From: Raineya sp.
Lineage (GTDB): Bacteria; Bacteroidota; Bacteroidia; Cytophagales; Thermonemataceae
Direction: 5' to 3'
Assembly (NCBI GenBank): GCA_025454915.1
Contig: JALONN010000004.1
Location: forward strand, 62,001 to 126,000
Length of the DNA stretch: 64,000 nt
Shown here: one piece after another, positions 35,361-44,361 of the stretch
Layout of the letters: every line of letters begins with the position of its first letter
Numbering within the stretch: position 1 is the stretch's first letter
Translations under genes and position numbers: made by a program
Notes under the pieces: model-generated
Told to the model about the DNA's origin: nothing
The model's database searches: none
The model's input: the letters and a program-made list of their open reading frames with translations, nothing else

Positions 35361-36194
35361 ATGACTATAGAATCTTTTATTCCTCAGAATGACTTTTTAA
35401 AAAGCCTTATTAGATGTATCTATATTATAGAAAATCCGATTCAAGAAAAGAAATTTAGTTTTTTGATTTTTCCGAGTGTTAGCACCTATCTTTCTGTTTC
35501 TTTAGGAACTACATTTTCTGTAAAAGAAAATACTATTACTACTCATTTTTCTGATAATCAATCTTTAGACTCATCTGTTCAGTTATCTTTATCAAAATCT
35601 TATATTTATGAATATCAGGGATATACAAAAGAAATATGTATCCTATTTAAGCCATTAGGCATTTATTCATTTTTTGATGAACAATATCTTTGGAATAACT
35701 TAAACTCTTTTACTCCTTCTGATACTTTTCAGGATTTTTTTACAGAAATATTGATGCTAGAAAATTATGAGAATATGATAACAAGAATAGAAGATTATTT
35801 TTTAAGTATCTATACTCCTTTTTCTCACAAATATCTTCAGGAAATTATTTCTACTCTAGAAAATATTGACGATTATCAGAAAATAAACCTTATAGAAATC
35901 GCTCATAAATACCAGATTACCAGACAAACGCTTCATAATCAGTTTAAGAAATATATTGGTTTATCTCCTTCTCAGTTCAAGCAAATATGGAAATTCAGAA
36001 AATTTATAGATTCTAAATTAGCAGATAACACTCATGCTAAATTAACTGATATTGTATATGATATCGGTTTTTTTGACCAATCTCATTTAATCAAATATTT
36101 TAAAAAGTTTGCATCTCTTACTCCCCTCGATTTTTTCAAGAAAATTCAGACCTCAGAGAACAAATCTGTATTACTTATTTGGCAACAGATTTGA
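35361..36194 (+). CDS. AraC-family transcriptional regulator (DUF6597-like N-terminus)
   Basis: This 277-residue protein has an N-terminal beta-rich domain (about 1-130, MTIESFIPQNDFLKSLIRCIYIIEN ... KPLGIYSFF) like DUF6597, and a C-terminal AraC HTH (about 170-265) with NLIEIAHKYQITRQTLHNQFKKYIGLSP and LTDIVYDIGFFDQSHLIKYFKKFASLTPLDF. It lies 9 bp after the hypothetical protein gene, an unusual place for a regulator unless it controls its own operon. Its ligand is unknown. Confidence 0.85.
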   Translation: MTIESFIPQNDFLKSLIRCIYIIENPIQEKKFSFLIFPSVSTYLSVSLGTTFSVKENTITTHFSDNQSLDSSVQLSLSKSYIYEYQGYTKEICILFKPLGIYSFFDEQYLWNNLNSFTPSDTFQDFFTEILMLENYENMITRIEDYFLSIYTPFSHKYLQEIISTLENIDDYQKINLIEIAHKYQITRQTLHNQFKKYIGLSPSQFKQIWKFRKFIDSKLADNTHAKLTDIVYDIGFFDQSHLIKYFKKFASLTPLDFFKKIQTSENKSVLLIWQQI

Positions 36195-36255
36195 CATTCT
36201 TACAATTTTATTATTTCATGGTTTATTATTTTTGTTCAATCAAAAACTTAAAACC

Positions 36256-37551
36256 ATGAAATACCATCTTATTTTTTCTCTCTTATTTTTCAGTTTCTTT
36301 GTAAACGCCCAAGAAGTTGTAACATCGGATATTGATAACTTTTGGAAAGCCTATGACCAAATCAGACAAACCAAAGACACCAATCAACACACAAAAATTC
36401 TAAAGGAATTATTTTTTGATAAAGGTACTGAAGGTTTACGCCTGATTATGGAACGAAGACAATACACGCCTAACGAATATCTTTTTGCAATTCGTCAATA
36501 TCCTAAATTTTGGAATTCTATTAGAAAAAACACTCTGAAGTCTCAAAATCTAGCTTTAGAGTTAAAAAAAGGGATTCAAAAATTGAAAAAATTATACCCC
36601 AATTTAAAACCAGCTAATATATATTTTACAATAGGTGTTTTCAGAACAAATGGTACTATTTCTGGAAATAATATTTTAATTGGTAGTGAACTGGCAATGT
36701 CTGACGAAAATACCATCACAGAGGAACTCCCTGAACGGTTGAAACATCTAAAAACTTATTTTTCAACAAATCCCGTTAAGTCTGTTGTACTGCTCAATAT
36801 TCATGAATTTGTTCATACTCAGCAAAAAAACATGAGACAATCTCTTCTTTATCAGTGTGTTTATGAAGGTGTCGCAGAGTTTGTTTCAGTGAAAGCCATG
36901 GGGCAACCTTCTTCTACACCTGCTATCAATTTTGGAAAGAAAAACTATACAAAAGTTCGGGATAAATTTGAAAAAGAAATGTTTATGAACAATAAAACCA
37001 ATTTATGGCTATGGAGTTCAAGACAAAATGAGTTCAATATGAGAGACTTGGGCTATTATATTGGCTATGATATAGCAGAAAGGTATTATGAAAAAGCAAA
37101 AGATAAAAAAGAGGCTATCAAAACACTGATAGAATTAGATTATGAGAATACTACTTTGGTTCATCAGCTTATCAATTCTACACAGTTTTTTTCGAGTCCG
37201 CTAGAGTCACTTATACAAAATTTTGATAAAACAAGACCACAAATTACAAAAATTACACCTTTCGAAAACCTGTCAAGAAATGTTGTAGCGGGTCGTAGAC
37301 AACTTACTATTTATTTTTCTGAGCCTATGGATACTAATTTTAGAGGCTTTGATTATGGTCCTTTGGGAGAGTCTAATGTATTAAGTATACAAAAGGTAAT
37401 AGGTTTTTCAGAGGATAAAAAATCTATTGTTGTAGAAGTAGATTTAAACCCCAACAAACAATATCAACTCTTAATTACAGAACGGTTTCAAAATTTAGAT
37501 GGAGTACCTTTAAAACCTTATCTTATTGATATTACAACTATATCCAAATAA
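36256..37551 (+). CDS. Secreted HEFVH zinc-metallopeptidase-like protein with C-terminal Ig-like domain
   Basis: This 431-residue protein has a signal peptide (MKYHLIFSLLFFSFFVNAQ); the ATG at 36256 is used because the upstream frame lacks a signal. Residues 183-187 are HEFVH, an HExxH zinc motif, and VYEGVAEFVSVK (about 202-212) supplies candidate third-ligand glutamates (E204, E208), as in DUF2268-like gluzincins. The last 95 residues (ITPFENLSRNVVAGRRQL ... FSEPMDTNFRGF ... NPNKQYQLLITERFQNLDG) form a Big_5-like Ig domain. A secreted peptidase is likely; family identity is unsure. Confidence 0.7.
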   Translation: MKYHLIFSLLFFSFFVNAQEVVTSDIDNFWKAYDQIRQTKDTNQHTKILKELFFDKGTEGLRLIMERRQYTPNEYLFAIRQYPKFWNSIRKNTLKSQNLALELKKGIQKLKKLYPNLKPANIYFTIGVFRTNGTISGNNILIGSELAMSDENTITEELPERLKHLKTYFSTNPVKSVVLLNIHEFVHTQQKNMRQSLLYQCVYEGVAEFVSVKAMGQPSSTPAINFGKKNYTKVRDKFEKEMFMNNKTNLWLWSSRQNEFNMRDLGYYIGYDIAERYYEKAKDKKEAIKTLIELDYENTTLVHQLINSTQFFSSPLESLIQNFDKTRPQITKITPFENLSRNVVAGRRQLTIYFSEPMDTNFRGFDYGPLGESNVLSIQKVIGFSEDKKSIVVEVDLNPNKQYQLLITERFQNLDGVPLKPYLIDITTISK

Positions 37552-37575
37552 AAAAGCCCCAAATGGGGCTTTTTT
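37551..37575. terminator. Bidirectional terminator between the metallopeptidase-like gene and carB
   Basis: A perfect 10-bp stem AAAAAGCCCC/GGGGCTTTTT with loop AAAT provides a T-run on both strands for the two convergent genes. Confidence 0.9.
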
Positions 37576-37576
37576 G

Positions 37577-40408
37577 TTATCGACTCAAATATAAATTACG
37601 TTCTTCGTATAGTTTTTGGAATGTTTCGTCTTGCAGGTTTTCTACAAATAAAATTGCTTCCCCTGTCGATTTCATCTCAGGACCTAACTCTTTATTGACA
37701 TTAGGGAACTTCTCAAAAGAGAACACAGGCAATTTAATCGCATAACCAGAACGTTGTGGTTTGAATGTAAAATCTTTGATTTTCTTTTCTCCAAGCATTA
37801 CTTTCACAGCATAATTTACATAAGGCTCTTTATATGCTTTACAAATAAATGGTACTGTTCGGCTGGCTCTTGGGTTTGCTTCAATTACATATACTGTATT
37901 ATTTTTTACAGCATACTGAACATTTATCAAACCTACTGTATTAAGAGCCAATGCAATTTTCTTGGTTATCATCTCTATTTGTTCCACAATCATAGGTGAA
38001 AGAGAAAAAGGAGGAAGCATTGCATTACTATCTCCTGAGTGAATGCCTGCGGGTTCAATATGCTCCATCACTCCTATTACATAAGCCTCTTCTCCATCGC
38101 AAATGGCATCAGCTTCTGCCTCAATGGCTCCTTCTAAAAAATGATCTAATAATATCTGATTATCAGGTATTTCATGTAATATTTTTACAACATGTTCTTC
38201 CAATTCTTTTTCATTAATCACAATTTTCATGCTTTGTCCACCTAATACATAGCTAGGTCGAACTAAAAGAGGAAAACCTAATTCTTTTGAAAGTGTAACA
38301 GCCTCATCTGCATTGGTTACAACTCCAAACTTTGGATAAGGAATGCCTAAATCTTTCAATAAATTCGAGAATTTACCTCTGTCTTCTGCTATATCCAAAG
38401 ACTCATAGCTTGTTCCTATAATCTTGATACCATAACGACTGAGTTTTTCAGCTAATTTAAGAGCTGTTTGCCCTCCCAACTGTACAATAATTCCTTCTGG
38501 TTGCTCTTTTTGAATAATATCATAGATATGTTCCCAGAAAACAGGCTCAAAATATAAAGTATCTGCTGTATCAAAATCTGTAGAAACTGTTTCGGGGTTG
38601 CAATTAATCATAATGGTTTCATAACCACATTCTTTTGCAGCCAAAATACCATGTACACAAGAGTAGTCAAACTCAATACCCTGCCCAATACGATTAGGTC
38701 CAGAACCCAATACCACTATTTTCTTTTTAGTTGAAGTAGATTTAACTTCATTAGGTAAAGAGCTTTCTTTAGAGAAAGATGAATAGTAATATGGCGTAAC
38801 TGCCTCAAATTCAGCTGCACAGGTATCTACCATATTATAGACTCTTTGTATACCCAGCTCCTGACGCTTTTTATATACTTCACTCTCCAGACAACGTACC
38901 AGATGAGCAATTTGTCTGTCTGCATAACCTTTTTGTTTAGCTTCCAGAAGTAATTCTTTTGATAAATCGTTGATGTTATATTTTTGTATTTCTTTTTCTA
39001 AAAGTACCAACTCTTCTACCTGATGTAAAAACCAAGCATCTATTTGTGTTAGTTTCTGAATTGTTTTGAAAGAAATACCCATTTTAAAGGCATCATAGAT
39101 ATGGAAAAGACGGTTTCCTGATGGATTTTCTAGGCTTTTCAGAATAAACTGCTGGTCTGTAATTTCTTTGCCATCAGCCCCCAAACCATTTCGTTTAATT
39201 TCCAAACTCTGACATGCTTTTTGCAAAGCTTCCTGAAAATTACGCCCAATACCCATTACTTCACCGACCGATTTCATCTGTAAGCCTAGTCTGTCATCAG
39301 CCCCTCTGAATTTATCGAAGTTCCAACGAGGAATTTTAACAATAACATAATCTAGGGCTGGTTCAAAATAAGCTGAAGTCGTTTTGGTAATCTGGTTTTT
39401 AAGCTCATCCAAATTATAGCCAATTGCCAGTTTTGAAGCTATTTTAGCAATAGGATAACCTGTTGCCTTACTTGCTAAAGCCGAAGAGCGTGATACACGA
39501 GGATTTACTTCAATTACAATAATGTCTTTTTCATCTTTGGGGTTTACAGAGAATTGTATATTACATCCTCCTGCAAAATTACCAATACCATTCATCACCT
39601 TAATTGCCAAATCACGCATGGTTTGGTATGTGGTGTCAGAGAGTGTCATGGCTGGAGCAACTGTAATACTATCTCCAGTATGAATACCCATCGGGTCAAA
39701 ATTTTCGATAGAACAAATAATAATTACATTGCCTACACTATCTCTAAGTAATTCCAATTCAAACTCTTTCCATCCAAAAATAGACTGTTCTACAAGCACT
39801 TCGTGTGTAGGAGAAGCCTGTAAGCCTTTTCTTAGTGCTTCGTCAAAATCTTTTTCCTCATTTACAAATCCGCCTCCTGTTCCACCTAAAGTAAAAGAAG
39901 GTCTGATAACCAGAGGGAAACCTATTGCCTGAGCAATTTCTTTACCACGTAAAAATGATGTAGCAGTTTCTCCCTTACAAACTCCTGCATTGAGTTCTAG
40001 CATTCTCAAACGGAATTTTTCTCTGTCTTCTGTGGTTTCAATAGCATCCACATCAACACCTATCATTTGAACTCCATATTTTTCCCAAATGCCTGCTTTG
40101 TGGCATTTGATAGCTAAATTTAATGCCGTCTGACCTCCCATAGTAGGCAAAACGGCATCAATTTTATGGCGTTGTAAAATGTATTCAATGGACTTTCGTT
40201 CTAAGGGCAGCAAATACACATGATCAGCGGTAACAGGGTCAGTCATGATAGTAGCTGGATTGGAATTAATCAGTACTACTTCTATACCCTCTTCTCGTAA
40301 TGACCGAGCAGCTTGTGAGCCAGAATAGTCAAATTCGCAGGCTTGCCCAATCACAATAGGACCAGAGCCAATAATCAGAACAGATTTGATAGCAGGGTTT
40401 TTAGGCAT
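37577..40408 (-). CDS. carB: Carbamoyl-phosphate synthase large chain, short form
   Basis: This 943-residue subunit makes carbamoyl phosphate from ammonia, bicarbonate and two ATP for pyrimidines and arginine. Both ATP-grasp halves are complete: the first begins [30 protein letters not shown], the second begins [22 protein letters not shown]. The chain ends right after the second half (EERNLYLSR), so the C-terminal MGS-like allosteric domain of about 130 residues in the 1,073-residue Escherichia coli enzyme is missing. A TATCTTTG -7-like box (40428-40435) lies upstream. carA is not adjacent. Confidence 0.95.
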   Translation of the reverse strand: MPKNPAIKSVLIIGSGPIVIGQACEFDYSGSQAARSLREEGIEVVLINSNPATIMTDPVTADHVYLLPLERKSIEYILQRHKIDAVLPTMGGQTALNLAIKCHKAGIWEKYGVQMIGVDVDAIETTEDREKFRLRMLELNAGVCKGETATSFLRGKEIAQAIGFPLVIRPSFTLGGTGGGFVNEEKDFDEALRKGLQASPTHEVLVEQSIFGWKEFELELLRDSVGNVIIICSIENFDPMGIHTGDSITVAPAMTLSDTTYQTMRDLAIKVMNGIGNFAGGCNIQFSVNPKDEKDIIVIEVNPRVSRSSALASKATGYPIAKIASKLAIGYNLDELKNQITKTTSAYFEPALDYVIVKIPRWNFDKFRGADDRLGLQMKSVGEVMGIGRNFQEALQKACQSLEIKRNGLGADGKEITDQQFILKSLENPSGNRLFHIYDAFKMGISFKTIQKLTQIDAWFLHQVEELVLLEKEIQKYNINDLSKELLLEAKQKGYADRQIAHLVRCLESEVYKKRQELGIQRVYNMVDTCAAEFEAVTPYYYSSFSKESSLPNEVKSTSTKKKIVVLGSGPNRIGQGIEFDYSCVHGILAAKECGYETIMINCNPETVSTDFDTADTLYFEPVFWEHIYDIIQKEQPEGIIVQLGGQTALKLAEKLSRYGIKIIGTSYESLDIAEDRGKFSNLLKDLGIPYPKFGVVTNADEAVTLSKELGFPLLVRPSYVLGGQSMKIVINEKELEEHVVKILHEIPDNQILLDHFLEGAIEAEADAICDGEEAYVIGVMEHIEPAGIHSGDSNAMLPPFSLSPMIVEQIEMITKKIALALNTVGLINVQYAVKNNTVYVIEANPRASRTVPFICKAYKEPYVNYAVKVMLGEKKIKDFTFKPQRSGYAIKLPVFSFEKFPNVNKELGPEMKSTGEAILFVENLQDETFQKLYEERNLYLSR

Positions 40409-40479
40409 CTTTGCAAAAAATTTTCGGCAAAGATAGCAAAGTATCTAAGAGAAAATAAAAAATTAGATGCTAAAATTTT

Positions 40480-40899
40480 TTAATCTAAAGGAAAGTCTTT
40501 TTTGAGCCTGTCATCCAAGAAATCAGCTGTACTGCTAATTTCTGTCATGATTGCCACCACCTCATCAGAGCTCAAACCATCCAGATAACGAGAAGCAGTT
40601 ACATAGATTTCATTATCAAATATTTCAAATCTTTCATTCACAAAAGAACTATTCATTTCTAAAAGCCTTCTAAAAAAATCCTTTTGTTGCTTTCGAGGAA
40701 TAGGCATAATATATGCCATCATAGAAAGGGTTCTCTGGTCTCCATCTGAACTTGGTGAAGAGTTTAGCATCACACGAATGGTTGCTGAGCCTCTTTTAAA
40801 AATCCATGCTCCCTGTATTGGTGATTGGGCATCTTTGGGATTCATGCCTAATTTTTTAAAAGCATCCTCTATTGTTCTGATATAATCAAGATGAGACAT
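40480..40899 (-). CDS. YbjN-domain (type III chaperone-like fold) protein
   Basis: This is a 139-residue small soluble protein of the YbjN sensory-regulator fold, also seen in type III secretion chaperones. It begins MSHLDYIRTIEDAFKKLG; the central sheet includes GAWIFKRGSATIRVMLN and RTLSMMAYIMPI, and the C terminus YVTASRYLDGLSSDEVVAIMTEISSTADFL matches the family helix. The ATG at 40899 follows a consensus promoter at 40927-40957; the in-frame start at 40968 is upstream of it and therefore excluded. Role unknown; such proteins bind partners or RNA. Confidence 0.75.
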   Translation of the reverse strand: MSHLDYIRTIEDAFKKLGMNPKDAQSPIQGAWIFKRGSATIRVMLNSSPSSDGDQRTLSMMAYIMPIPRKQQKDFFRRLLEMNSSFVNERFEIFDNEIYVTASRYLDGLSSDEVVAIMTEISSTADFLDDRLKKDFPLD

Positions 40900-40926
40900 A
40901 ATTGCGTTTTTTACATAAAGACCATT

Positions 40927-40957
40927 CAAATTTAATATTTTGAAAATTTTATACAAA
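40927..40957 (-). promoter_or_regulatory. Promoter of the YbjN-like gene
   Basis: On the minus strand TTTG (40954-40957), a 19-nt spacer and TAAATTTG (40927-40934) match the consensus exactly. It decides the start at 40899. Confidence 0.65.
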
Positions 40958-41045
40958 CTTTTTAGCATTTTTTAGAAAGATATAGGATTTATCAGAGAAA
41001 ATATAGTTCTTGCATGAGTTTTATTCATTAAAAAAATTAGCAAGT

Positions 41046-41477
41046 ATGAAATTTTCACAATTAGCATTTTTAGCTTTAGTTATGTTTATGATAGCTTGTA
41101 AAGGTAACCCTAAAGAGACCCTTACAAAAAAATGGAAAGTTGATGCAGCAACATTCAAAACCATGATAAAGGAAGATATTGAAAAATTGAAAAAAGATTC
41201 TCCTGACAAAGCAAAAGATATTGAAAGCTCACTACCTCTTATGGAAGGATTCATTGGTGGAATTACTGTTGATTTTAAAGCTGATGGAACTGCAGAAACA
41301 ACCACTATGGGACAAACTACCAAAGGTAAATGGACTTTAAGTGAAGATGGCAAGAAAATCACGATTGATGAAAATGGCAATAAAAATGAAATTGAAGTTT
41401 TAGAGTTAAGCAAGGGTAAATTAGTTTTGAAAAGCGAGAAGGATAAAATGAGAATTCCTTTAGTACCTGCTAACTAA
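41046..41477 (+). CDS. Lipocalin-like lipoprotein
   Basis: This 143-residue lipoprotein has lipobox Cys 18 (LVMFMIACKG). The rest reads as a small beta-barrel: TKKWKVDAATFKTMI, FIGGITVDFKADGTAETTTMGQTTKGKWTLSEDGKKITID, then NGNKNEIEVLELSKGKLVLKS. The GTAE...GKWTLSEDGKKI pattern is typical of the lipocalin-like/DUF4488 type domains of Bacteroidota. The ATG at 41046 starts the signal; 41010 is a longer frame. It ends at a strong terminator. Ligand unknown. Confidence 0.78.
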   Translation: MKFSQLAFLALVMFMIACKGNPKETLTKKWKVDAATFKTMIKEDIEKLKKDSPDKAKDIESSLPLMEGFIGGITVDFKADGTAETTTMGQTTKGKWTLSEDGKKITIDENGNKNEIEVLELSKGKLVLKSEKDKMRIPLVPAN

Positions 41478-41504
41478 TAATTTTTAAATCAATATATTTC
41501 TTAG

Positions 41505-41541
41505 CTCTCTGTAAAATTATGTATTTTGCAGAGAGTTTTAT
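41505..41541 (+). terminator. Terminator of the lipocalin-like lipoprotein gene
   Basis: A 13-bp stem (CTCTCTG plus AAAAT pairing with ATTTT plus CAGAGAG, one T-G pair between) with a 5-nt loop is followed by TTTTATTTTT. An in-frame ATG of the permease ORF (41519) lies inside it, so that codon is not the start. Confidence 0.85.
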
Positions 41542-41545
41542 TTTT

Positions 41546-42658
41546 ATGATAGTTAGCATCAATACTGAACAGAATAAGTTTAGAACCTTTCTGCAAATAG
41601 GCTTAGCAATTGTAGGCTTATTATTTGTGGGGTGGGTATTCTCTGATATTTTTACATATCTACTTATCTCCTTGGTCATTGTTACAGTTTTAAGACCTTT
41701 AGTGGATTATATTTCTGAAATTTATATTTTCAGAGTTAAGATTCCTCGAATTTTTGCTGTATTGATATCTATTACAGCTTTTATTTTATTTTTAACTTTA
41801 TTTGTTCGTCTGTTTCTGCCTTTACTTTCAGATCAACTCCGTCTCATTCGTTCCATAGAGCCTGAGGTGCTGAGCTTACAAGTAATTGAGCCTATTAAAG
41901 AATTAGAAGTATTCTTGATAGAGCAACTTAAAATGAATGAAAAGCCAGGATTTATACTCAAAGAAATTAATACGATTCTCAAGAACTTCTTGGAGAAGAT
42001 TGATATAGGAAATATCATCAATAATTTAGCAGGAATAGCAGGTTCTTTATTTGTGTATTTATTGGCTGTCAGTTTCATGACATTTTTTTTACTTTATGAA
42101 AAGGGGCTTTTTCGTAAAATAGTTATATCCTCTATCCCTAACCGCTATTTTGAAGTTCTAATAACAGCTTTCTATAAAATAGAACACCTGCTTTCCAATT
42201 ATTTACGAGGTATTCTGATTGAAACCATTATTGTTTTTACATTTTACTCTGCCTTAGGCTCTCTTTTTGGCATTCCTTATGCTTTTACAATTGCAGCTTT
42301 TGCTGCGTCTATTAACTTTATTCCATATTTAGGACCTTTTACTGGATATGGTTTTGGATTGCTTGTCATCGTTTCGAGTAGTTTTAATGACCCAGCCTTC
42401 CCACTTTCTTTGGTTCTGATAAAATACACTTCTGTTTTTTTTGCGGTTCGTCTCATGGATGATATTTTTTTACAGCCTTTTATCTTTTCTAAAAGTGTAA
42501 AAGCTCATCCCTTAGAAATTTTTGTTATTATTTTTGCAGGAGCAACATTAGCTGGAGCATTGGGCATGATTGTCGCAATACCATCATACACCATTGTAAA
42601 AGTTACTTTCAAAGAACTTCAGAAAGGTTTTAGGCAGTATAGAAGTTTTAGAGGGTAA
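41546..42658 (+). CDS. AI-2E family (PerM-like) transporter
   Basis: This 370-residue inner-membrane protein has about seven to eight transmembrane helices. The N-terminal pair of helices, a long soluble segment (about 95-150), FLLYEKGLFRKIVISSIPNRYFEVL, and the signature INFIPYLGPFTGYGFGLLVI followed by DDIFLQPFIFSKSVKAHPLEIFVIIFAGATLAGALGMIVAIP are diagnostic. The family exports small molecules and includes the Na+/H+ antiporter-like members; the substrate is not predictable. The ATG at 41546 avoids starting inside the upstream terminator. It converges on the zinc-ribbon gene with 1 bp between stops. Confidence 0.92.
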   Translation: MIVSINTEQNKFRTFLQIGLAIVGLLFVGWVFSDIFTYLLISLVIVTVLRPLVDYISEIYIFRVKIPRIFAVLISITAFILFLTLFVRLFLPLLSDQLRLIRSIEPEVLSLQVIEPIKELEVFLIEQLKMNEKPGFILKEINTILKNFLEKIDIGNIINNLAGIAGSLFVYLLAVSFMTFFLLYEKGLFRKIVISSIPNRYFEVLITAFYKIEHLLSNYLRGILIETIIVFTFYSALGSLFGIPYAFTIAAFAASINFIPYLGPFTGYGFGLLVIVSSSFNDPAFPLSLVLIKYTSVFFAVRLMDDIFLQPFIFSKSVKAHPLEIFVIIFAGATLAGALGMIVAIPSYTIVKVTFKELQKGFRQYRSFRG

Positions 42659-42659
42659 T

Positions 42660-43076
42660 TTATTTTTTAAATCTTTCCCATTTAATTAACATAAATTTGT
42701 CTCCTATCTCTGTAATAATCATTCCTGCTCCTTTCAGGTTAGAGCTATTTTGCATAAACTCTGCAAGCTCTTGATGGTTAAAAATCTTATAAGTGGGATG
42801 ATAATCATAGTTTTCAGGTGGATGGATTCTGTATTTTCGAACCCAATTCATTACTGACACATGGCTTATTCCTAAAATTCGTTCAATTTCTCGATAACTA
42901 ATACCTTCCAAATACAATTGTAACGCCTTAACAACATAGTAGTTATCTATTTGTTTCCCAGGTTTTTTTACAGTAAAGAAGTACAAACAATCTTTGCATT
43001 TGTATCGTTGCCTTTCCGCTATTATTCCACTCTTAATAATTTTTAAGGAATTACATTTTGGGCATTGAGGCTTCAT
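42660..43076 (-). CDS. IS1/InsA-type zinc-ribbon and HTH protein
   Basis: This 138-residue protein has a zinc ribbon C5-x2-C8 ... C27-x2-C30 with RQRYKCKDC as in InsA N-terminal domains, then a helix-turn-helix (about 46-83: YREIERILGISHVSVMNWVRKYR). The last 55 residues (HQELAEFMQNSS ... GMIITEIGDKFMLIKWERFKK) match no transposase catalytic domain, and no DDE residues or flanking terminal repeats are seen. It looks like a transposase-derived DNA-binding protein. It starts 13 bp after the McrB-like gene, so they are likely co-transcribed. Confidence 0.72.
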   Translation of the reverse strand: MKPQCPKCNSLKIIKSGIIAERQRYKCKDCLYFFTVKKPGKQIDNYYVVKALQLYLEGISYREIERILGISHVSVMNWVRKYRIHPPENYDYHPTYKIFNHQELAEFMQNSSNLKGAGMIITEIGDKFMLIKWERFKK

Positions 43077-43089
43077 AAATATCTTGATT

Positions 43090-44361
43090 TTACCAACTTA
43101 CACGAATAACTTCAAGATGTAAAAGCTCGTTTTCTAATACTTCAAACAGTCCATTTGTGCTTTCTGCTTCATCTAAAGCAGCCTGCAAAACTTCTCTTAC
43201 CAATTCGGGGGTTTCAAAATAGTAACTAAGGGTTGGGATAATTTGATGGTTTAAAATTCTGATAAAGTCCAGACTTTTAGAAGATTGCAGAAGATAGCCA
43301 TGTCCAAACATGAAATCACTACCTTTATAATAGCTAATTTTCTTATTTAGAGCTTTTAAAAAATCCCCATAACTTAAATTTAGTAAATCGTAACGAGGGT
43401 AAACAGGTATCATTTCAAAATGTTGTAAAAAGCTACTGTCTGTATTGTAGTCTATTTCAGCAACATTGATAGTCCCTACAATATACAAATTAGGTGGTAA
43501 AGAAAATACTTCACCCGAATTTGCCAAAGTAATAGCTATTTCATTATCCTCCCCCATGCGTTTATCTCCACCCAACACACTAATTGTTTCCCCAAATATT
43601 TCGGCGGGTTCAGCTCTATGCATTTCATCTATAATTAAAATGTAATTTTGAGGTCTTTCAGGATTTTGCTCATAACTCTTGATTGCTCTTTGAGCTATCT
43701 TTTTAAGAATACCATCTTTTACATTACCTTTTGAGTCAACATATTCAATAAAATGTTCGTAATGATAATTTGGGTGTAATGATATGATTTCCATTCGTTT
43801 ACCTTGCTCTGCACGTAAAGCCTTTTTACTATCTTTGATTTTTTGTTTATCCAAACCAAGTATTTTGATGGCTATATCCATAGCCTGAGAAGTTTTACCT
43901 GTTGCAGGTGGTCCATACAACAAAATATTTCTACTGAAACTTTCAGTTTGCTCTCTTTTTTTACGAGAAGCTATTACTTTTGGTACAAATGTGTTTGTAT
44001 TTGTTTCTTTATCTTGCGATTTTGATGCTTTTTTACGAAGAATACGACTTATTTCTTTGATGAGTTCTTCCTCATTTATTTGCATTTTCTTTGCTTTTTC
44101 TGTCAAAGACCAGCCTTTTTTACCATAAGGGTTCGATTTGGTTGTATGAATAATTCCAGCTTCTACTAAATGTAATGAAGCTTGTCTGATTCGATTTTTG
44201 AGCTTCAAACGAACCATTCCCCAAAACTCTGATTCACGTTCTAAAGATAATTCTGATATTATTTTTTGTGCTACTTCAGAGGCTTTCAGTTGCTTTTTAT
44301 GTTCTTTAAGTATTGTAAAAATAGGATAAAAAAAATCTTTGGCTTTGAAGGCTATATTCAT
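43090..44361 (-). CDS. McrB-like AAA+ ATPase with Mrr-type winged-helix N-terminus
   Basis: This is a 423-residue protein. Residues 8-92 form a winged helix like the Mrr N-terminal domain (FFYPIFTILKEHKKQLKASEV ... KNRIRQASLHLVEAGII ... GKKGWSLTEKA). After a charged linker, the AAA+ domain shows Walker A GPPATGKT (150-157), the McrB-specific HPNYHYEHFIEYV (196-208), Walker B ILIIDEMHRAEP (241-252) and sensor 1 GTINVAEID (296-304). The arginine-finger motif usually ending RRF reads FLQHF (311-315). McrB relatives power modified-DNA restriction, but no mcrC nuclease is adjacent. The start could also be 44394. Confidence 0.8.
   Translation of the reverse strand: MNIAFKAKDFFYPIFTILKEHKKQLKASEVAQKIISELSLERESEFWGMVRLKLKNRIRQASLHLVEAGIIHTTKSNPYGKKGWSLTEKAKKMQINEEELIKEISRILRKKASKSQDKETNTNTFVPKVIASRKKREQTESFSRNILLYGPPATGKTSQAMDIAIKILGLDKQKIKDSKKALRAEQGKRMEIISLHPNYHYEHFIEYVDSKGNVKDGILKKIAQRAIKSYEQNPERPQNYILIIDEMHRAEPAEIFGETISVLGGDKRMGEDNEIAITLANSGEVFSLPPNLYIVGTINVAEIDYNTDSSFLQHFEMIPVYPRYDLLNLSYGDFLKALNKKISYYKGSDFMFGHGYLLQSSKSLDFIRILNHQIIPTLSYYFETPELVREVLQAALDEAESTNGLFEVLENELLHLEVIRVSW

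Noticed and set aside
41021..41413. A 130-codon minus-strand ORF opposite the lipocalin-like lipoprotein
   Set aside because: It mirrors the coding strand of a lipobox protein with its own terminator; the antisense product is Ser/Val-rich without features.
42660..43076. A complete IS1-type insertion sequence
   Set aside because: No catalytic transposase domain, no terminal inverted repeats and no target duplication are visible. The gene is packed 13 bp from the McrB-like gene and 1 bp from the permease stop.
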